Shown: positions 18,410 to 29,556, numbered from the stretch's first letter. The stretch: DNA of 64,000 bases from CADEEN01 sp963706685 (GCA_963706685.1 CAVPMY010000014.1:22435-86434); one strand, 5' to 3'. The notes: generated from the sequence alone by a model not told the origin. A program made the numbers and translations.

Positions 18410-19405
18410 ACCGCGGCCGATAGCCAGGGCCGGTGCGTACACCGGCAACTCGTGCTTGCGCGTTTGCCTCGGCGCATGGCCGAACAGCGTGCGGTAGGCC
18501 CGGCAGAAGTGCGACGACGACTGGAAGCCGCAGGCCAGCGCCACCTGCGTGACGGTCAGGCTGGTGTGGCGCACCAACTCGCGCGCCTGGTGCAGCCGCA
18601 GGCTCAGGTAGTACTGCGCCGGCGCGCTGTCCTTGTAGCGGCGGAACAGGCGCTCGAGCTGGCGCAGCGAGATGCCGAGCGCGCCGGCCAACTCGGTCAG
18701 CGGCATCGGGTCTTCGATGTTCGAGGCCATGATCTCGCAGGCGTCGGCCAGATGCTGGTAGCCCGGTCCGATGCACTCGGGCTGCGGCATGCGCTGGCGC
18801 TCGTCGCTGGCGCGCACTCGGTCGAGCACGAAGTGTTCGCAGATGGCCATCGCCAGGCGTCGGCCGTGTCGCAGCATGACCAGATGCACCATCATGTGCA
18901 GCGGCGCGATGCCGCCGGAAGCGGTGCAGCGATCGCGATCGAGCTGGTAGATGTCGTGGCCGAACTGCACCGTCGGGAAGGCTTCGCGCAGCGTTGCCAT
19001 GTTCTGCCAGTGGATCGCACAGCGGTAACCGTCGAGCACGCCGGCGCTGGCCAGCACATAGGCGCCGGTGCACAGGCCGCCGAGCGCCTGGCCGCGCGCC
19101 GCGCGCCGTCGCAGATCCTCGCGTATCGGCGGCGTCGAGGCGGCCTCGACGTCCAGTCCGCCGCAGACGAACACCATCTCGCAGGCGTCGAGGTCGCGCA
19201 CGCTCGCGTTGGCCTGCAACGCCAGTCCGTTGCTCGCCGCGGTATCGGCCTTGGCGTGGCATACCGACCAGCTGTACAGCGTGCGGTCGCTGACCCGGTT
19301 GGCCATGCGCAGCACCTCGACCGCGTTGACGAAGGCGATCATCGAGTACTGGCTCAGGAGAATGAAGCCGATGTGCGTCGGAGCGCCTTCGATCGTCGTC
19401 TTCAT
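18323..19405 (-). CDS. GlxA-family AraC regulator (GbdR-like)
   Basis: A transcription activator of 360 residues. The N-terminal DJ-1/PfpI-like domain carries VFVCGGLDVEAA, LGGLCTGAYVLASAGVLDG (with a nucleophile-like Cys) and TASGGIAPLHMMVHL. The C-terminal half is a two-HTH AraC domain (LTELAGALGISLRQLERLFRRY and LTVTQVALACGFQSSSHFCRAYRTLF). In Pseudomonas, GbdR of this type senses glycine betaine and dimethylglycine. Directly downstream of gbcB (20 bases) and convergent with gbcA, so it is likely to regulate the demethylation genes. A second paralogue lies at 28355-29365. Start ATG 19405. Confidence 0.9.
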   Translation of the reverse strand: MKTTIEGAPTHIGFILLSQYSMIAFVNAVEVLRMANRVSDRTLYSWSVCHAKADTAASNGLALQANASVRDLDACEMVFVCGGLDVEAASTPPIREDLRRRAARGQALGGLCTGAYVLASAGVLDGYRCAIHWQNMATLREAFPTVQFGHDIYQLDRDRCTASGGIAPLHMMVHLVMLRHGRRLAMAICEHFVLDRVRASDERQRMPQPECIGPGYQHLADACEIMASNIEDPMPLTELAGALGISLRQLERLFRRYKDSAPAQYYLSLRLHQARELVRHTSLTVTQVALACGFQSSSHFCRAYRTLFGHAPRQTRKHELPVYAPALAIGRGSADAASPVLGKAPAVPVDPLRGPVFHQR

Positions 19406-19424
19406 CTCGGTCTTTCGATTGCGT

Positions 19425-20630
19425 TCATCGATCCAGCACCACATTGGCCAGGGGCTTGCTGCAGCAGGGCAGGATCCAGCCCTGGTTGACTTCCCGCGGG
19501 CGCAGGCCGCCGCCTTGCTGCATGTCCACCTCACCGCTCGTCTTCAGGGTGCGGCAGGTGCCGCACACACCTTGTGCGCACGAGAACGGCACGCGAAGGC
19601 CGGCGGCGGTGGCGGCTTTGAGGATCGTCTGGTCGGCGGTGCAGCGGAAGGCGCGATCGCTGCGCGCAAAGCGTATTTCGAAGTCCGTGACGGCTGCCCC
19701 CGTCGCGGGCGACGCGGCCTGCTCGCCGGTTTCGGCGGCGACCGAGCGCGCCTCGAAGGCGAAGCTCTCTTCGTGATAGTGCGCCATCGCATAACCGGCG
19801 AGGCGCAACATCTCGCGCACGCCGGCCATCATCGGTGCCGGACCGCAGCAGTAGACGTCGCGCTGCATGAAGTCCGGCGCGACCGACTGCAGCAGCGGCA
19901 GGTTGAGGCGTCCGAGCAGGCCGGCATAGGCCGCCGCCTCGCCGCGCTGTTCGCAGACCAGCGCGTGCCGCCAGCGCGGCAGGTGGCGCGACATCAGCAC
20001 CAGCTCGTCAGCGAAGATCACGTCCAGCGGCGTGCGCGCGGCGTGCACGAAGAGCACGTCGATGTCGCTGGCCAGGTCGTGCAAGGCGCGCGACATCGAC
20101 ATCAGCGGCGTGATGCCGCTGCCGCCTGACAAAAACAGCAGCGCTCGCCCCGGCGCCGCGCCGGGGCCAAAACAGCTGAACTCGCCGCCGGGCCCGCGCG
20201 CCGACAGTCGGATGCCGGGCCGCAGGTGGTCGTGCAGCCAGTTCGACACCGGACCGCCGGGCACGCGTTTGACGGTGATCGATACCGTGTCCGGGCGCGT
20301 CGGCGACGAAGCCATCGTGTAGCAGCGCTCGATGCGCTGGCCGTCGATGTCGAGGGCAAAGGTCAGGAACTGACCCGGGCGGTAGCGGAAGCTGCGCGGC
20401 GTTTCCGCCCGAAAGACGAAGCTGCGAACGTCGCGCGTCTCCTGGCGCGTCTGCACGCACAGCAGCCATTCGTCGTCGGCCGACCAGGGCTGTGCGGCGG
20501 CCCGCGCCAGATCGGTGGCCGGCAGCAATGGGCTCGTGTCCGTGTGGGGTCTCCTCGCCCGGCGAGGGGCAAGCCGGATTGGCCGCCATTGTCGGTCCCG
20601 GCGGCCGACCCGCATGCGCATGGCAGACAC
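19425..20630 (-). CDS. gbcB: Ferredoxin-NAD(P)H oxidoreductase, GbcB-like
   Basis: Electron donor for the Rieske oxygenase. It has an N-terminal FAD domain (FRYRPGQFLTFAL, RCYTMASSPTRPD), an NAD-binding domain (LLFLSGGSGITPLMSM) and a C-terminal plant-type 2Fe-2S ferredoxin domain with the CAQGVCGTCRT motif and a late CC. The domain order FAD-NAD-ferredoxin is that of GbcB/VanB-like reductases. The N-terminus is uncertain: GTG 20630 is the maximal start, ATG 20621 is possible, and the homologues begin nearer TTG 20528. Same strand and 20 bases upstream of the GlxA-type regulator. Electrons pass from NADH to gbcA's Rieske center; both are required for demethylation. Confidence 0.85.
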   Translation of the reverse strand: MSAMRMRVGRRDRQWRPIRLAPRRARRPHTDTSPLLPATDLARAAAQPWSADDEWLLCVQTRQETRDVRSFVFRAETPRSFRYRPGQFLTFALDIDGQRIERCYTMASSPTRPDTVSITVKRVPGGPVSNWLHDHLRPGIRLSARGPGGEFSCFGPGAAPGRALLFLSGGSGITPLMSMSRALHDLASDIDVLFVHAARTPLDVIFADELVLMSRHLPRWRHALVCEQRGEAAAYAGLLGRLNLPLLQSVAPDFMQRDVYCCGPAPMMAGVREMLRLAGYAMAHYHEESFAFEARSVAAETGEQAASPATGAAVTDFEIRFARSDRAFRCTADQTILKAATAAGLRVPFSCAQGVCGTCRTLKTSGEVDMQQGGGLRPREVNQGWILPCCSKPLANVVLDR

Positions 20631-20682
20631 GAGATGTTCAAAATGCGACAGCGTGTCAGATGGCGACTTGCGCCCTGCCCGC

Positions 20683-22182
<1,500 letters not shown>

Positions 22183-22309
22183 GGTGGATTGTGGGTCCTG
22201 AAACCTGCGAGGCAGTGGCGTCGATCGTTGGCCTTGGCGGGGCCGATTGCCAGACGCACCGCGACGTCGGATTGACTGCAACCGACCGCGGGTCGCGATC
22301 AAGCGCTGA

Positions 22310-22885
22310 ATGCAACAGTCGGAATTGAGCACGACGGCGTCGCAATCGCGTCGCCGCTGGCTGGCCGGCCTGCATAGCATGCCATCCATGACGGCCAACG
22401 GTTCGCGGTACGCCGCGCTGCAACGGGGGCGCTCAAGCCTGTCGCAGTTCGACCCGCTGACGGGCCGCTGGTCGCAGGACGCTGCGCTGCAGGTCGACTT
22501 GTCGGTGCCGGCGTTGCGGACCTGCGATCCGATGGCGGTGCGCGCCGCAGCGCGTCAGCGCGCTGCAGTGTGGTGCGACGCCGAAGCGGCGCGCTGGAGC
22601 ATCGGCGGTGCGTCGATGCTGGCCCACGCCGCGCGGCGGTGTGGCTCCTGGGGCTGGGGGCATGTGCGCCTGCTGACGGTCGACACGCAGTGCGGCACGG
22701 CCGAGCTGGATGTGGCCCTGCCCTCGCGCTGCGACGCGCTGTCGCGGCGCGTGCTCGTCGGCGTGCTCGAAGGCTGGTTCGCCGGCACGATGGAGTGGAT
22801 CGCCGCCAAGGAAGGCCAGGCTCACGCGACGCGGGCCCGGCTGCAGCCCGTTGCCGGCGGCCGCTGCGTGCTGTTGCTGCGCTAA
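22310..22885 (+). CDS. Hypothetical protein (DUF5943/V4R-like small domain suspected)
   Basis: About 191 residues from ATG 22310; ATG 22388 would give a shorter form. No catalytic motif recognised. A central CGSWGWGHVRLLTVDTQCGT and GVLEGWFAGTMEWIAAKEGQ look like the core of small 4-vinyl-reductase-like ligand-binding domains that occur in dimethylglycine/sarcosine operons. That assignment is a guess from pattern only. It lies divergently from sdaA and 129 bases before proV, so it may be the first gene of the transport operon or stand alone. GC content and codon use resemble the neighbours. I cannot assign a function. Confidence 0.5.
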   Translation: MQQSELSTTASQSRRRWLAGLHSMPSMTANGSRYAALQRGRSSLSQFDPLTGRWSQDAALQVDLSVPALRTCDPMAVRAAARQRAAVWCDAEAARWSIGGASMLAHAARRCGSWGWGHVRLLTVDTQCGTAELDVALPSRCDALSRRVLVGVLEGWFAGTMEWIAAKEGQAHATRARLQPVAGGRCVLLLR

Positions 22886-23013
22886 GGGTTTTCGATCCCC
22901 GTGGCGCCCCTCGCCCTGGCGATATCCTGCTCATGCAAGTCGCGTCTGGACAACCCGGGCCGGACTTGCTGGCTACATTGCCGACACTTGTCGCCCGCAG
23001 GAAAGGAACCGCC

Positions 23014-24228
23014 GTGCAAGACGCCCCCGCAAAAGAACGGCTGGTGATCAAGAACCTGTACAAGATGTTCGGGCCCAACCCCGCGGAGGCCATGAAGCTC
23101 GTTCACGAGGGCGTCGACAAAGCGCAAGTCTTTGCGCGCACGGGCCACACCCTGGGCGTCAGCGATGCGTCGTTCGAAGTGCGCGAGGGTGAAATCTTTG
23201 TCGTCATGGGCCTGTCCGGCTCGGGCAAATCGACGTTGGTGCGGCTGCTCAACCGCCTGATCGACCCGACCGAAGGCCAGGTGCTGTTCGACGGCGTCGA
23301 CATCGCGAAGATGAACGACAAGGAGCTGCGGGAGTTCCGCCGCAAGCACATCAGCATGGTGTTCCAGTCGTTTGCCTTGATGCCGCACCTGACGGTGCTG
23401 CAGAACACCGCGTTCGGCCTCGAGCTGGCGGGCGAACCCCGGTCGACGCGCGAAAAGAAGGCGATGGCCGCGTTGACGCAGGTCGAGCTGGCGGAGCGGG
23501 CCCACAGCTACCCGGGCGAACTCTCGGGCGGCATGCAGCAGCGCGTCGGCCTGGCACGCGCGCTGGCCAACAACCCGACCATCCTGTTGATGGACGAGGC
23601 TTTCTCGGCTCTCGATCCGCTGATCCGCATGGGCATGCAGGACGAGCTGATCAAGCTGCAGGAACGCGACAAGCGCACCATCGTCTTCATCTCGCACGAC
23701 ATCGACGAAGCGCTGCGCATCGGCGACCGCATCGCCATCATGGAAGGCGGCGTCGTGGTGCAGGTCGGCACGGCCGAAGAGATCGTCAAGAACCCGGCCA
23801 CCGAATACGTGCGCGCCTTCTTCAAGAACGTCGACGTGTCGCATGTGTTCTCTGCCGGCGAGCTGGCCGACATGCCCAGCGAAACCACCTTCGTGCTCGG
23901 CAAGGTCAGCGCCGAGGGCGCGCTGGAGCGCCTGAGCACGTGCGGGCGCGAGCACGGCTTCGTCGTCGAGAAGGACCGCCGCTACTGCGGCGTCGTCTCG
24001 CGCACGAGTCTGCGCGCCGAAATCGCGCTGGACACCGAGTCCGATCTGGAGCACGCCTGCATCAACAACGTCGAGCCGTTGGCCGCAACGACACCGGTCT
24101 ACCAGATCTACCGCCAGCTCGCGGCCTGCGAGCATGGCCTGCCGGTGGTGGATGACGACGGCCGCTTTCAAGGCGCCGTGACGCGCCGCCTCGTCGTCGA
24201 GTTCCTCGGCCAGCGGGCTGCAGCATGA
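23014..24228 (+). CDS. proV: Glycine betaine/proline ABC transporter ATP-binding protein
   Basis: The ATPase of an osmolyte importer, at the inner face of the inner membrane. 404 residues: Walker A GLSGSGKST, signature LSGGMQQRVGLARAL, Walker B TILLMDEAFSALDP, H-loop FISHDIDEALRI, then tandem CBS-like segments (VLGKVSAEGALERL to FVVEKDRRYCGVV and IYRQLAACEHGLPVVDDDG) that in OpuA/ProV-type proteins sense ionic strength. GTG 23014 follows GGAAAGGAACC. The stop overlaps the permease start (ATGA). With a betaine-catabolic cluster on both sides, the transporter likely supplies betaine as a nutrient as well as an osmoprotectant. Confidence 0.95.
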   Translation: MQDAPAKERLVIKNLYKMFGPNPAEAMKLVHEGVDKAQVFARTGHTLGVSDASFEVREGEIFVVMGLSGSGKSTLVRLLNRLIDPTEGQVLFDGVDIAKMNDKELREFRRKHISMVFQSFALMPHLTVLQNTAFGLELAGEPRSTREKKAMAALTQVELAERAHSYPGELSGGMQQRVGLARALANNPTILLMDEAFSALDPLIRMGMQDELIKLQERDKRTIVFISHDIDEALRIGDRIAIMEGGVVVQVGTAEEIVKNPATEYVRAFFKNVDVSHVFSAGELADMPSETTFVLGKVSAEGALERLSTCGREHGFVVEKDRRYCGVVSRTSLRAEIALDTESDLEHACINNVEPLAATTPVYQIYRQLAACEHGLPVVDDDGRFQGAVTRRLVVEFLGQRAAA

Positions 24229-25358
24229 TCGCCGCCACGACGACGACACTACAGGAGTCTGCGATGTCCACGACGTCCACCGTACTTGCAGCAACCGTCG
24301 CCGAGCCCGCGGTGGTCGTGGCCCAGGCCGCATCGGCACCGGCGGCGGATCTGTGGGGGGCGCCGGCCGCCAGCAGCGCAGGCGGCTTCCTGTCGCAGGC
24401 CGCCCAACCGGCTGCGGCGGCGGCGTTCGACTTCTGGCACCCGTTTGCCCACTCGGTGATCCCGCTCGACCAGTGGGTCGTCACGGCGCTCGACTGGATC
24501 GTCACGCACTTCCGCCCGGCCTTCCAGGCCGTGCGCGTGCCCATCGACTCGACGCTCAATACGGTCGAGTCGTGGCTGTTGGCGGTGCCGCCGCCGCTCA
24601 TGCTGATCATCATCGGCGTGCTCGCCTGGCGTGCCAGCGGCGTGAAACTCGCCGTCGGCAGCATTGCGTCGTTCCTCTTCATCGGCCTCATCGGCGCCTG
24701 GAACGAATCGATGATCACGCTGTCGCTGGTGCTGACCTCGGTATTCTTCTGCCTGATCATCGGCCTGCCGCTGGGCATTGCATCGGCGCGCAGCGACAAG
24801 TTGCAGTCGGTGCTGCGACCGGTGATGGACGCCATGCAGACGACACCGGCTTTTGTCTATCTGGTGCCGGTGGTGATGCTGTTCGGCATCGGCAACGTGC
24901 CGGGCGTGGTGACGACGATCATCTTTGCCCTGCCGCCGCTGATCCGCCTGACCAACCTGGGCATCCGGCAGGTGCGCCCCGATCTGGTCGAGGCCACGCG
25001 CTCCTTCGGTGCCTCGCCGTGGCAGATGCTGACCAAGGTGCAGGTGCCGCTGGCCATGCCGACCATCATGGCGGGCGTCAACCAGACGCTGATGCTGGCG
25101 TTGTCGATGGTGGTCATTGCTTCGATGATTGCCGTGGGCGGTCTGGGTCAGATGGTGCTGCGCGGCATCGGTCGGCTGGACATGGGTCTGGCCACCGTCG
25201 GCGGCGTCGGCATCGTGGTCATGGCGATCGTTCTCGATCGCATGACGCAGGCCATCAGTCAACGGAAGGATTCGCGTCGACGTACCAGCAAGGTCATGCA
25301 GCAGAGCAAGAAGGCCGACAGCGCCGTGGCTGCCCCTCAAAAGACTGCGACGGCATGA
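24225..25358 (+). CDS. proW: Glycine betaine/proline ABC transporter permease
   Basis: Inner-membrane permease of 377 residues. It has an Ala/Pro-rich N-terminus of about 70 residues, then several TM segments (PLMLIIIGVLAWR, SLVLTSVFFCLIIGLPLG, YLVPVVMLFGIGNVPG, TLMLALSMVVIASMIAVGG). An EAA-like loop, LVEATRSFGASPWQMLTKVQVP, docks with the ATPase. ATG 24225 overlaps the proV stop; ATG 24264, after CAGGAGTCTGCG, is a good alternative with a better ribosome-binding site and removes 13 residues. The tail is Lys-rich and soluble. Couples with ProX downstream. Confidence 0.93.
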   Translation: MIAATTTTLQESAMSTTSTVLAATVAEPAVVVAQAASAPAADLWGAPAASSAGGFLSQAAQPAAAAAFDFWHPFAHSVIPLDQWVVTALDWIVTHFRPAFQAVRVPIDSTLNTVESWLLAVPPPLMLIIIGVLAWRASGVKLAVGSIASFLFIGLIGAWNESMITLSLVLTSVFFCLIIGLPLGIASARSDKLQSVLRPVMDAMQTTPAFVYLVPVVMLFGIGNVPGVVTTIIFALPPLIRLTNLGIRQVRPDLVEATRSFGASPWQMLTKVQVPLAMPTIMAGVNQTLMLALSMVVIASMIAVGGLGQMVLRGIGRLDMGLATVGGVGIVVMAIVLDRMTQAISQRKDSRRRTSKVMQQSKKADSAVAAPQKTATA

Positions 25359-25423
25359 CGACAGCACTGCACAAGCGCAGTTATCTCCCCCCAACCAATC
25401 CACTGTCAGATGAGGAGCATTGA

Positions 25424-26434
25424 ATGAAGAGAATGATGAACAAACGCATTGGCGCGCTGGTGCTGATGTCTGCGGCTGCGGCGTTGGCCACAGCGCAAAA
25501 CGCCATGCCGGGCAAAGGCGTGACGGTGCAACCGGTGCAAAGCTCGATCCAGGAAGAAACCTTCCAGACGCGCATCGTCATGCACGCGCTGAAAAGCCTC
25601 GGCTACGACGTCAAGCCGATCAAGGAGATCGAATACGCAACCGGCTTCCTCGCCATCGGCACCGGTGATGCAACCTTCCTGGCCGACGGCTGGAACCCGT
25701 TGCACAACGATTTCTACAAGAACGCCGGCGGCGACGACAAGCTCTCGCGCAAGGGTGTGTACTCCCGCGACGCGCTGCAGGGCTACCTGATCGACAAGAA
25801 GACCGCCGACAAGTACAAGATCACCAACCTCGGCCAGCTCAAGGATCCGAAGATCGCCAAGCTGTTCGACACCGACGGCGACGGCAAGGCCGACCTCGCC
25901 GGTTGCGTGCCGGGCTGGGGTTGCGAGAAGGTCATCGAGCATCAGCTCACGGCCTTCAAGCTGCGCGACACCGTGACCCACAGGCAGGGCGCCTACGCGG
26001 CCTTGATCGCCGACGTGATCGCGCGCAACAAGGCCGGCCAGCCGATCCTGTACTACACCTGGACCCCGTACTGGGTCAGCGGCGTGCTGGTCCCGGGCAA
26101 GGACGTGGTCTGGCTCGAGGTGCCGTTTTCGTCGCAGCCCGGCGAGAACAAGAACGTGAGCACCAAGCTGCCCAACGGCAAGGACTACGGCTTCCAGGTC
26201 AACAACCAGCAGATCGTCGCCAACAAGGCGTTCGTCCAGGCCCACCCGGATGCCGGCAAGCTGTTCGAGATCATGAAGCTCGACGTCAACGACATCAACG
26301 CCCAGAACACGCGCATGAACGACGGCGAGAAGTCGAGCGACGACATCGACCGCCACGTCGACGCCTGGGTCAAGGCCAACCAGAAGACCTACGACGGCTG
26401 GCTGGCACAGGCCCGGGCCGCCGCCAAGAAGTAG
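25424..26434 (+). CDS. proX: Glycine betaine/proline ABC transporter substrate-binding protein
   Basis: Periplasmic binding protein of about 336 residues with an N-terminal signal peptide (LVLMSAAAALATAQNAM). The mature part shows VQPVQSSIQEETFQTRI, the FLADGWNPLHNDFYKN segment and the aromatic-box region GCVPGWGCEKVIEHQ plus YYTWTPYWVSGVL, whose tryptophans would form the cation-pi cage for a quaternary ammonium. Ribosome-binding site GATGAGGAGC is 4 bases before ATG. A strong terminator follows 25 bases after the stop, ending the proVWX operon. Confidence 0.95.
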   Translation: MKRMMNKRIGALVLMSAAAALATAQNAMPGKGVTVQPVQSSIQEETFQTRIVMHALKSLGYDVKPIKEIEYATGFLAIGTGDATFLADGWNPLHNDFYKNAGGDDKLSRKGVYSRDALQGYLIDKKTADKYKITNLGQLKDPKIAKLFDTDGDGKADLAGCVPGWGCEKVIEHQLTAFKLRDTVTHRQGAYAALIADVIARNKAGQPILYYTWTPYWVSGVLVPGKDVVWLEVPFSSQPGENKNVSTKLPNGKDYGFQVNNQQIVANKAFVQAHPDAGKLFEIMKLDVNDINAQNTRMNDGEKSSDDIDRHVDAWVKANQKTYDGWLAQARAAAKK

Positions 26435-26459
26435 TCCGCGGACCCACCACGCTGTCGAG

Positions 26460-26491
26460 GCGCCCCGGCCGATGGTCGGGGCGCTTTTTTT
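26460..26491 (+). terminator. Intrinsic terminator of proVWX
   Basis: Hairpin GCGCCCCGGCC / GGTCGGGGCGC (one mismatch) with a 3-base loop, followed directly by seven T residues. Confidence 0.93.
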
Positions 26492-26526
26492 CTTGCGTCG
26501 TCGAGGACAGCCCGTGCCCGTTCGCA

Positions 26527-26573
26527 CTGAGCCTGTCGAAGTGCCTCGCCAGGGCTTCCTTCGACAAGCTCAG
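26527..26573. repeat. REP-like extragenic palindrome
   Basis: CTGAGCCTGTCGAAG and CTTCGACAAGCTCAG form an inverted pair separated by 17 bases, with one mismatch. The half-site TTCGACAAGCTCAG is a common dispersed palindrome in proteobacterial intergenic DNA. It lies between the convergent proX terminator and the methyltransferase stop at 26634. Confidence 0.8.
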
Positions 26574-26633
26574 GATGATCGGAAATGCAAGCTCAGCCCG
26601 AACGGTTGCTATGCGATTGAACGCCTACTCGTA

Positions 26634-28205
26634 TCAGACGTTGGAGTCGGGGAACGAGGCGCGCCGGCGGTCCATGTAGTCGACGATGGCCTCGTCGACC
26701 GCCGCGTCCAGCGGCGGCGCCTCGTATTCGGCCAGCAGCGCTTTCCAGCGCGCGTTGGCGCGCTGCGCCATGTCCTTGGCGCCCTCCTCTTGCCATTGCT
26801 CGACGCTGTTGTTGTCCATCAGCGGCGAGCGGTAGAAGGCGTTCTCGAAATTGAGCTGGGTGTGGCTGCAGCCGAGGAAATGCTTGCCGGGCCCGACTTC
26901 GCGGATGGCATCCAGGGCCTGGCCGTTTTCGGACAGGTCCACACCGGCCAGCAGCGTGTGCATCATGCCGGCCTGATCGGCGTCCATGACGAACTTCTCG
27001 TAGCCCATCGACAGGCCGCCCTCGAGCCAGCCCGCGGTGTGCAGCACGAAGTTCACGCCCGCCAGGCAGGTCGGCAGCAGCGTGGCGGCCGACTCGAACG
27101 CGGCCTGCGCATCGGCCACCTTCGACGCGCACAGGCTGCCGCCGGAGCGAAACGGCACGCCCAGGCGCCGCGCCAGCGCAGCCATGATGTAGAGCACGAG
27201 GGCCGGCTCGGGCGTGCCGAAGGTCGGTGCGCCCGACTGCATCGAGATGCTCGACGCGAAGCTGCCGAACACCACCGGCGCGCCCGGATTGACGAGCTGC
27301 ACGAAGGCCATGCCGGCCAGCGCTTCGGCCAGCGTCTGCGCGGCCGTGCCGGCCACGGTGACCGGCGACATCGCGCCGGCCAGGATGAAGGGCGTGATGA
27401 TCGTGGCCTGGTTGTTGCGCGCATAGACCTTGGCCGCGCCGAGCATCGTCTCGTCGAAGTTCATCGGCGAATTGGCGTTGATCAGGTTGACGATCACCGT
27501 CTTCGGCTTGCCCGTGGCCGGATCGATGTAATCGTCGCCGAACAGGCGCTTGGCCATCTCCACCGTGTCCTGCGCGCGCTCGGGGTGCGTGACCGAGCCC
27601 ATGAAGGGCTTGTCGCTGCACTTCATGTGCGAGTACACCATCTCGAAGTGGCGCTTGTTGACCGGCAGGTCCACCGGCTCGCAGATCGTGCCGCCGGAGT
27701 GGTGGATCGACGGCGACACGTACGCGAGCTTGACGAAGTTGCGGAAGTCCTCGATCGTCGCGTAGCGGCGGCCCTTGTCGAGGCAGCGCACGAAGGGCGA
27801 GCCGTAGGCCGGGGCGAACACGGTGTGGGCGCCGCCGATCTGCACCGAGCGGGCCGGGTTGCGCGCATGCTGCGTGAACTCGCGCGGCGCGCTGGCCTGC
27901 ACCAGCTGGCGCGCCAAGCCGCGCGGGAAATGCACGCGCTCGCCGTTGACGTCGCAACCGGCCTGGCGGAACAACGCCAGCGCTTCGGCGTCGTCGCGGA
28001 AATCGATGCCGATCTCTTCGAGGATGGTGTCGGCATTGCGCTCGAGCAGGGCCAGGCCCTCCTCGCCCAGCAATTCGTAGACCGGGATGTGGCGCGTGAT
28101 GTAGGGCACCGAATGGGTGCTGCGCGCGCTGCGCGCGGCGCGCTTGGCTTCGCGGCCGCCGCCGCGACGTGCGCGAGGGGGGTCGGCCTGAGGTGCTGTA
28201 TCCAT
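26634..28205 (-). CDS. MttB-superfamily corrinoid-dependent methyltransferase 1 (non-pyrrolysine)
   Basis: Transfers a methyl group from a quaternary amine, probably glycine betaine or proline betaine, to a corrinoid protein. 523 residues in the MttB family. It contains REFTQHARNPARSVQIGGAH, the AYGSPF segment, NFVKLAYVSPSIHHSGGTIC, PVNKRHFEMVYSH, and the C-terminal HFLGCSHTQLNFENAFYR region. There is no in-frame UAG, so it lacks pyrrolysine and resembles MtgB-type enzymes rather than trimethylamine methyltransferase proper. ATG 28205 has a GGAG-like ribosome-binding site; ATG 28235 is upstream. The gene is divergent from a GlxA-type regulator and lies 15 kb from its presumed corrinoid partner. 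Confidence 0.92.
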   Translation of the reverse strand: MDTAPQADPPRARRGGGREAKRAARSARSTHSVPYITRHIPVYELLGEEGLALLERNADTILEEIGIDFRDDAEALALFRQAGCDVNGERVHFPRGLARQLVQASAPREFTQHARNPARSVQIGGAHTVFAPAYGSPFVRCLDKGRRYATIEDFRNFVKLAYVSPSIHHSGGTICEPVDLPVNKRHFEMVYSHMKCSDKPFMGSVTHPERAQDTVEMAKRLFGDDYIDPATGKPKTVIVNLINANSPMNFDETMLGAAKVYARNNQATIITPFILAGAMSPVTVAGTAAQTLAEALAGMAFVQLVNPGAPVVFGSFASSISMQSGAPTFGTPEPALVLYIMAALARRLGVPFRSGGSLCASKVADAQAAFESAATLLPTCLAGVNFVLHTAGWLEGGLSMGYEKFVMDADQAGMMHTLLAGVDLSENGQALDAIREVGPGKHFLGCSHTQLNFENAFYRSPLMDNNSVEQWQEEGAKDMAQRANARWKALLAEYEAPPLDAAVDEAIVDYMDRRRASFPDSNV

Positions 28206-28354
28206 CGCGGTCTCCGAGTCATTGCCGGCGGCCACGGCCGCAGATCACGCCAGTATCGACAGGCCGCATGCGTGCTCCTGCTCCGCAAGCGACATTGCCT
28301 GACATGGTGACGCCACCGAGCCGGCGGCACCGACAAATGGCGTAAATTGCCGCC

Positions 28355-29365
28355 ATGCCGCCCTCCAAACCTGTCGCACCCGCGGTCCCCGAACCGCCGC
28401 CGCGGCAGCGCTATGCCTTCTTCACCCTGCCCCACTACACCTTCATCGCGCTCAGTGCGGCCATCGAGACCTTGCGCATGGCCAACCGGGTGCTCGGCCG
28501 CGAGGCCTACGAGTGGACGATCGTCAGCGAGAACGGCCAGCCCACGCCGGCCAGCAACGGCCTCAGCTTGTCACCGACACGGTCGGTGGAAGACATGGGC
28601 GCGCCCAACATCGTCTTCGTCTGCGGCGGCATCCATGTGCGGCGCTGTGCAACGCCCGCCGTGCTCGGCACGCTGCGGCGCCTGGCCCAGCACCATGTGC
28701 CGCTCGGCTCGCTGTGCACCGGCGGCTATGTGCTGGCCAAGGCCGGGCTGCTCGACAAGTGCAAGGCCGTGATCCACTGGGAAGACCAGCCGGCGCTGCG
28801 CGAGGAGTTTCCGGCGATCGACCTCTGCGAGCAGGTCTACAGCATCGACCGCGACCGCTACACCAGCTCGGGCGGCATCGCACCGATGGACCTGATGCTG
28901 CACATCATCGGCGACCAGTACGGCCAGGCGGTCACGGCGTCGATCTGCGAGCAGTTCATCGTCGATCGCCGGCGCGGCGTGCGCGATCGCCAGCGCGTGC
29001 CGCTGCAGGCCCAGGTCGGCGTCTTCCACCATCACCTGCTGCAGGCCGCCGAGTTGATGGAGGCCAACATCGAGGAGCCGCTGTCGCTGGACATCGTGGC
29101 CGACAAGGTGGGCGTGTCGCGGCGCCAGATCGAGCGCCTGTTCAAGCGCCACATGGGCACCGTGCCGTCCAAGTACTACCTCGAAGCGCGACTGCGCCGG
29201 GCACGCGCGCTGCTGCTGCAGACCGACCTGTCGATCATGGAAATCGCGGTGGCCTGCGGCTTCGAGTCGCCGCCGCACTTCTCGCGCTGCTACCGCAGCC
29301 AGTACGGCTGCACGCCGAGCGCAGAACGCCAGCGCAACGACTCGCGCAGCGCCACGGCGGTCTGA
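28355..29365 (+). CDS. GlxA-family AraC regulator paralogue
   Basis: A 336-residue activator with the same architecture as the gene at 18323-19405: N-terminal PfpI-like domain (VFVCGGIHVRRC, LGSLCTGGYVLAKAGLLD, YTSSGGIAPMDLMLHI) and C-terminal tandem HTH (LDIVADKVGVSRRQIERLF, SIMEIAVACGFESPPHFSR). It is divergent from methyltransferase 1 with 149 bases between starts, so it probably controls that gene in response to its substrate. The regulator pair suggests separate control of the oxygenase and corrinoid routes. Start ATG 28355, no strong ribosome-binding site. Confidence 0.9.
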   Translation: MPPSKPVAPAVPEPPPRQRYAFFTLPHYTFIALSAAIETLRMANRVLGREAYEWTIVSENGQPTPASNGLSLSPTRSVEDMGAPNIVFVCGGIHVRRCATPAVLGTLRRLAQHHVPLGSLCTGGYVLAKAGLLDKCKAVIHWEDQPALREEFPAIDLCEQVYSIDRDRYTSSGGIAPMDLMLHIIGDQYGQAVTASICEQFIVDRRRGVRDRQRVPLQAQVGVFHHHLLQAAELMEANIEEPLSLDIVADKVGVSRRQIERLFKRHMGTVPSKYYLEARLRRARALLLQTDLSIMEIAVACGFESPPHFSRCYRSQYGCTPSAERQRNDSRSATAV

Positions 29366-29556
29366 GGCGGCGCTGGGGGCAGGTCACTGGGGCTTGCGGG
29401 ACTTGGGGGTGGAAGGGCGACCTTCTGGAGATTGAGGCCCGCCGCCAGAGCAACCGCTTAGCGGCGGTTGCCGTCCTTCGCCTACGGACCTCGAGCGACT
29501 TCAACCTGCGGGCAAAGCTGACGCCGTATGCCAAACAGGCTGTTGAGCCCGACTTG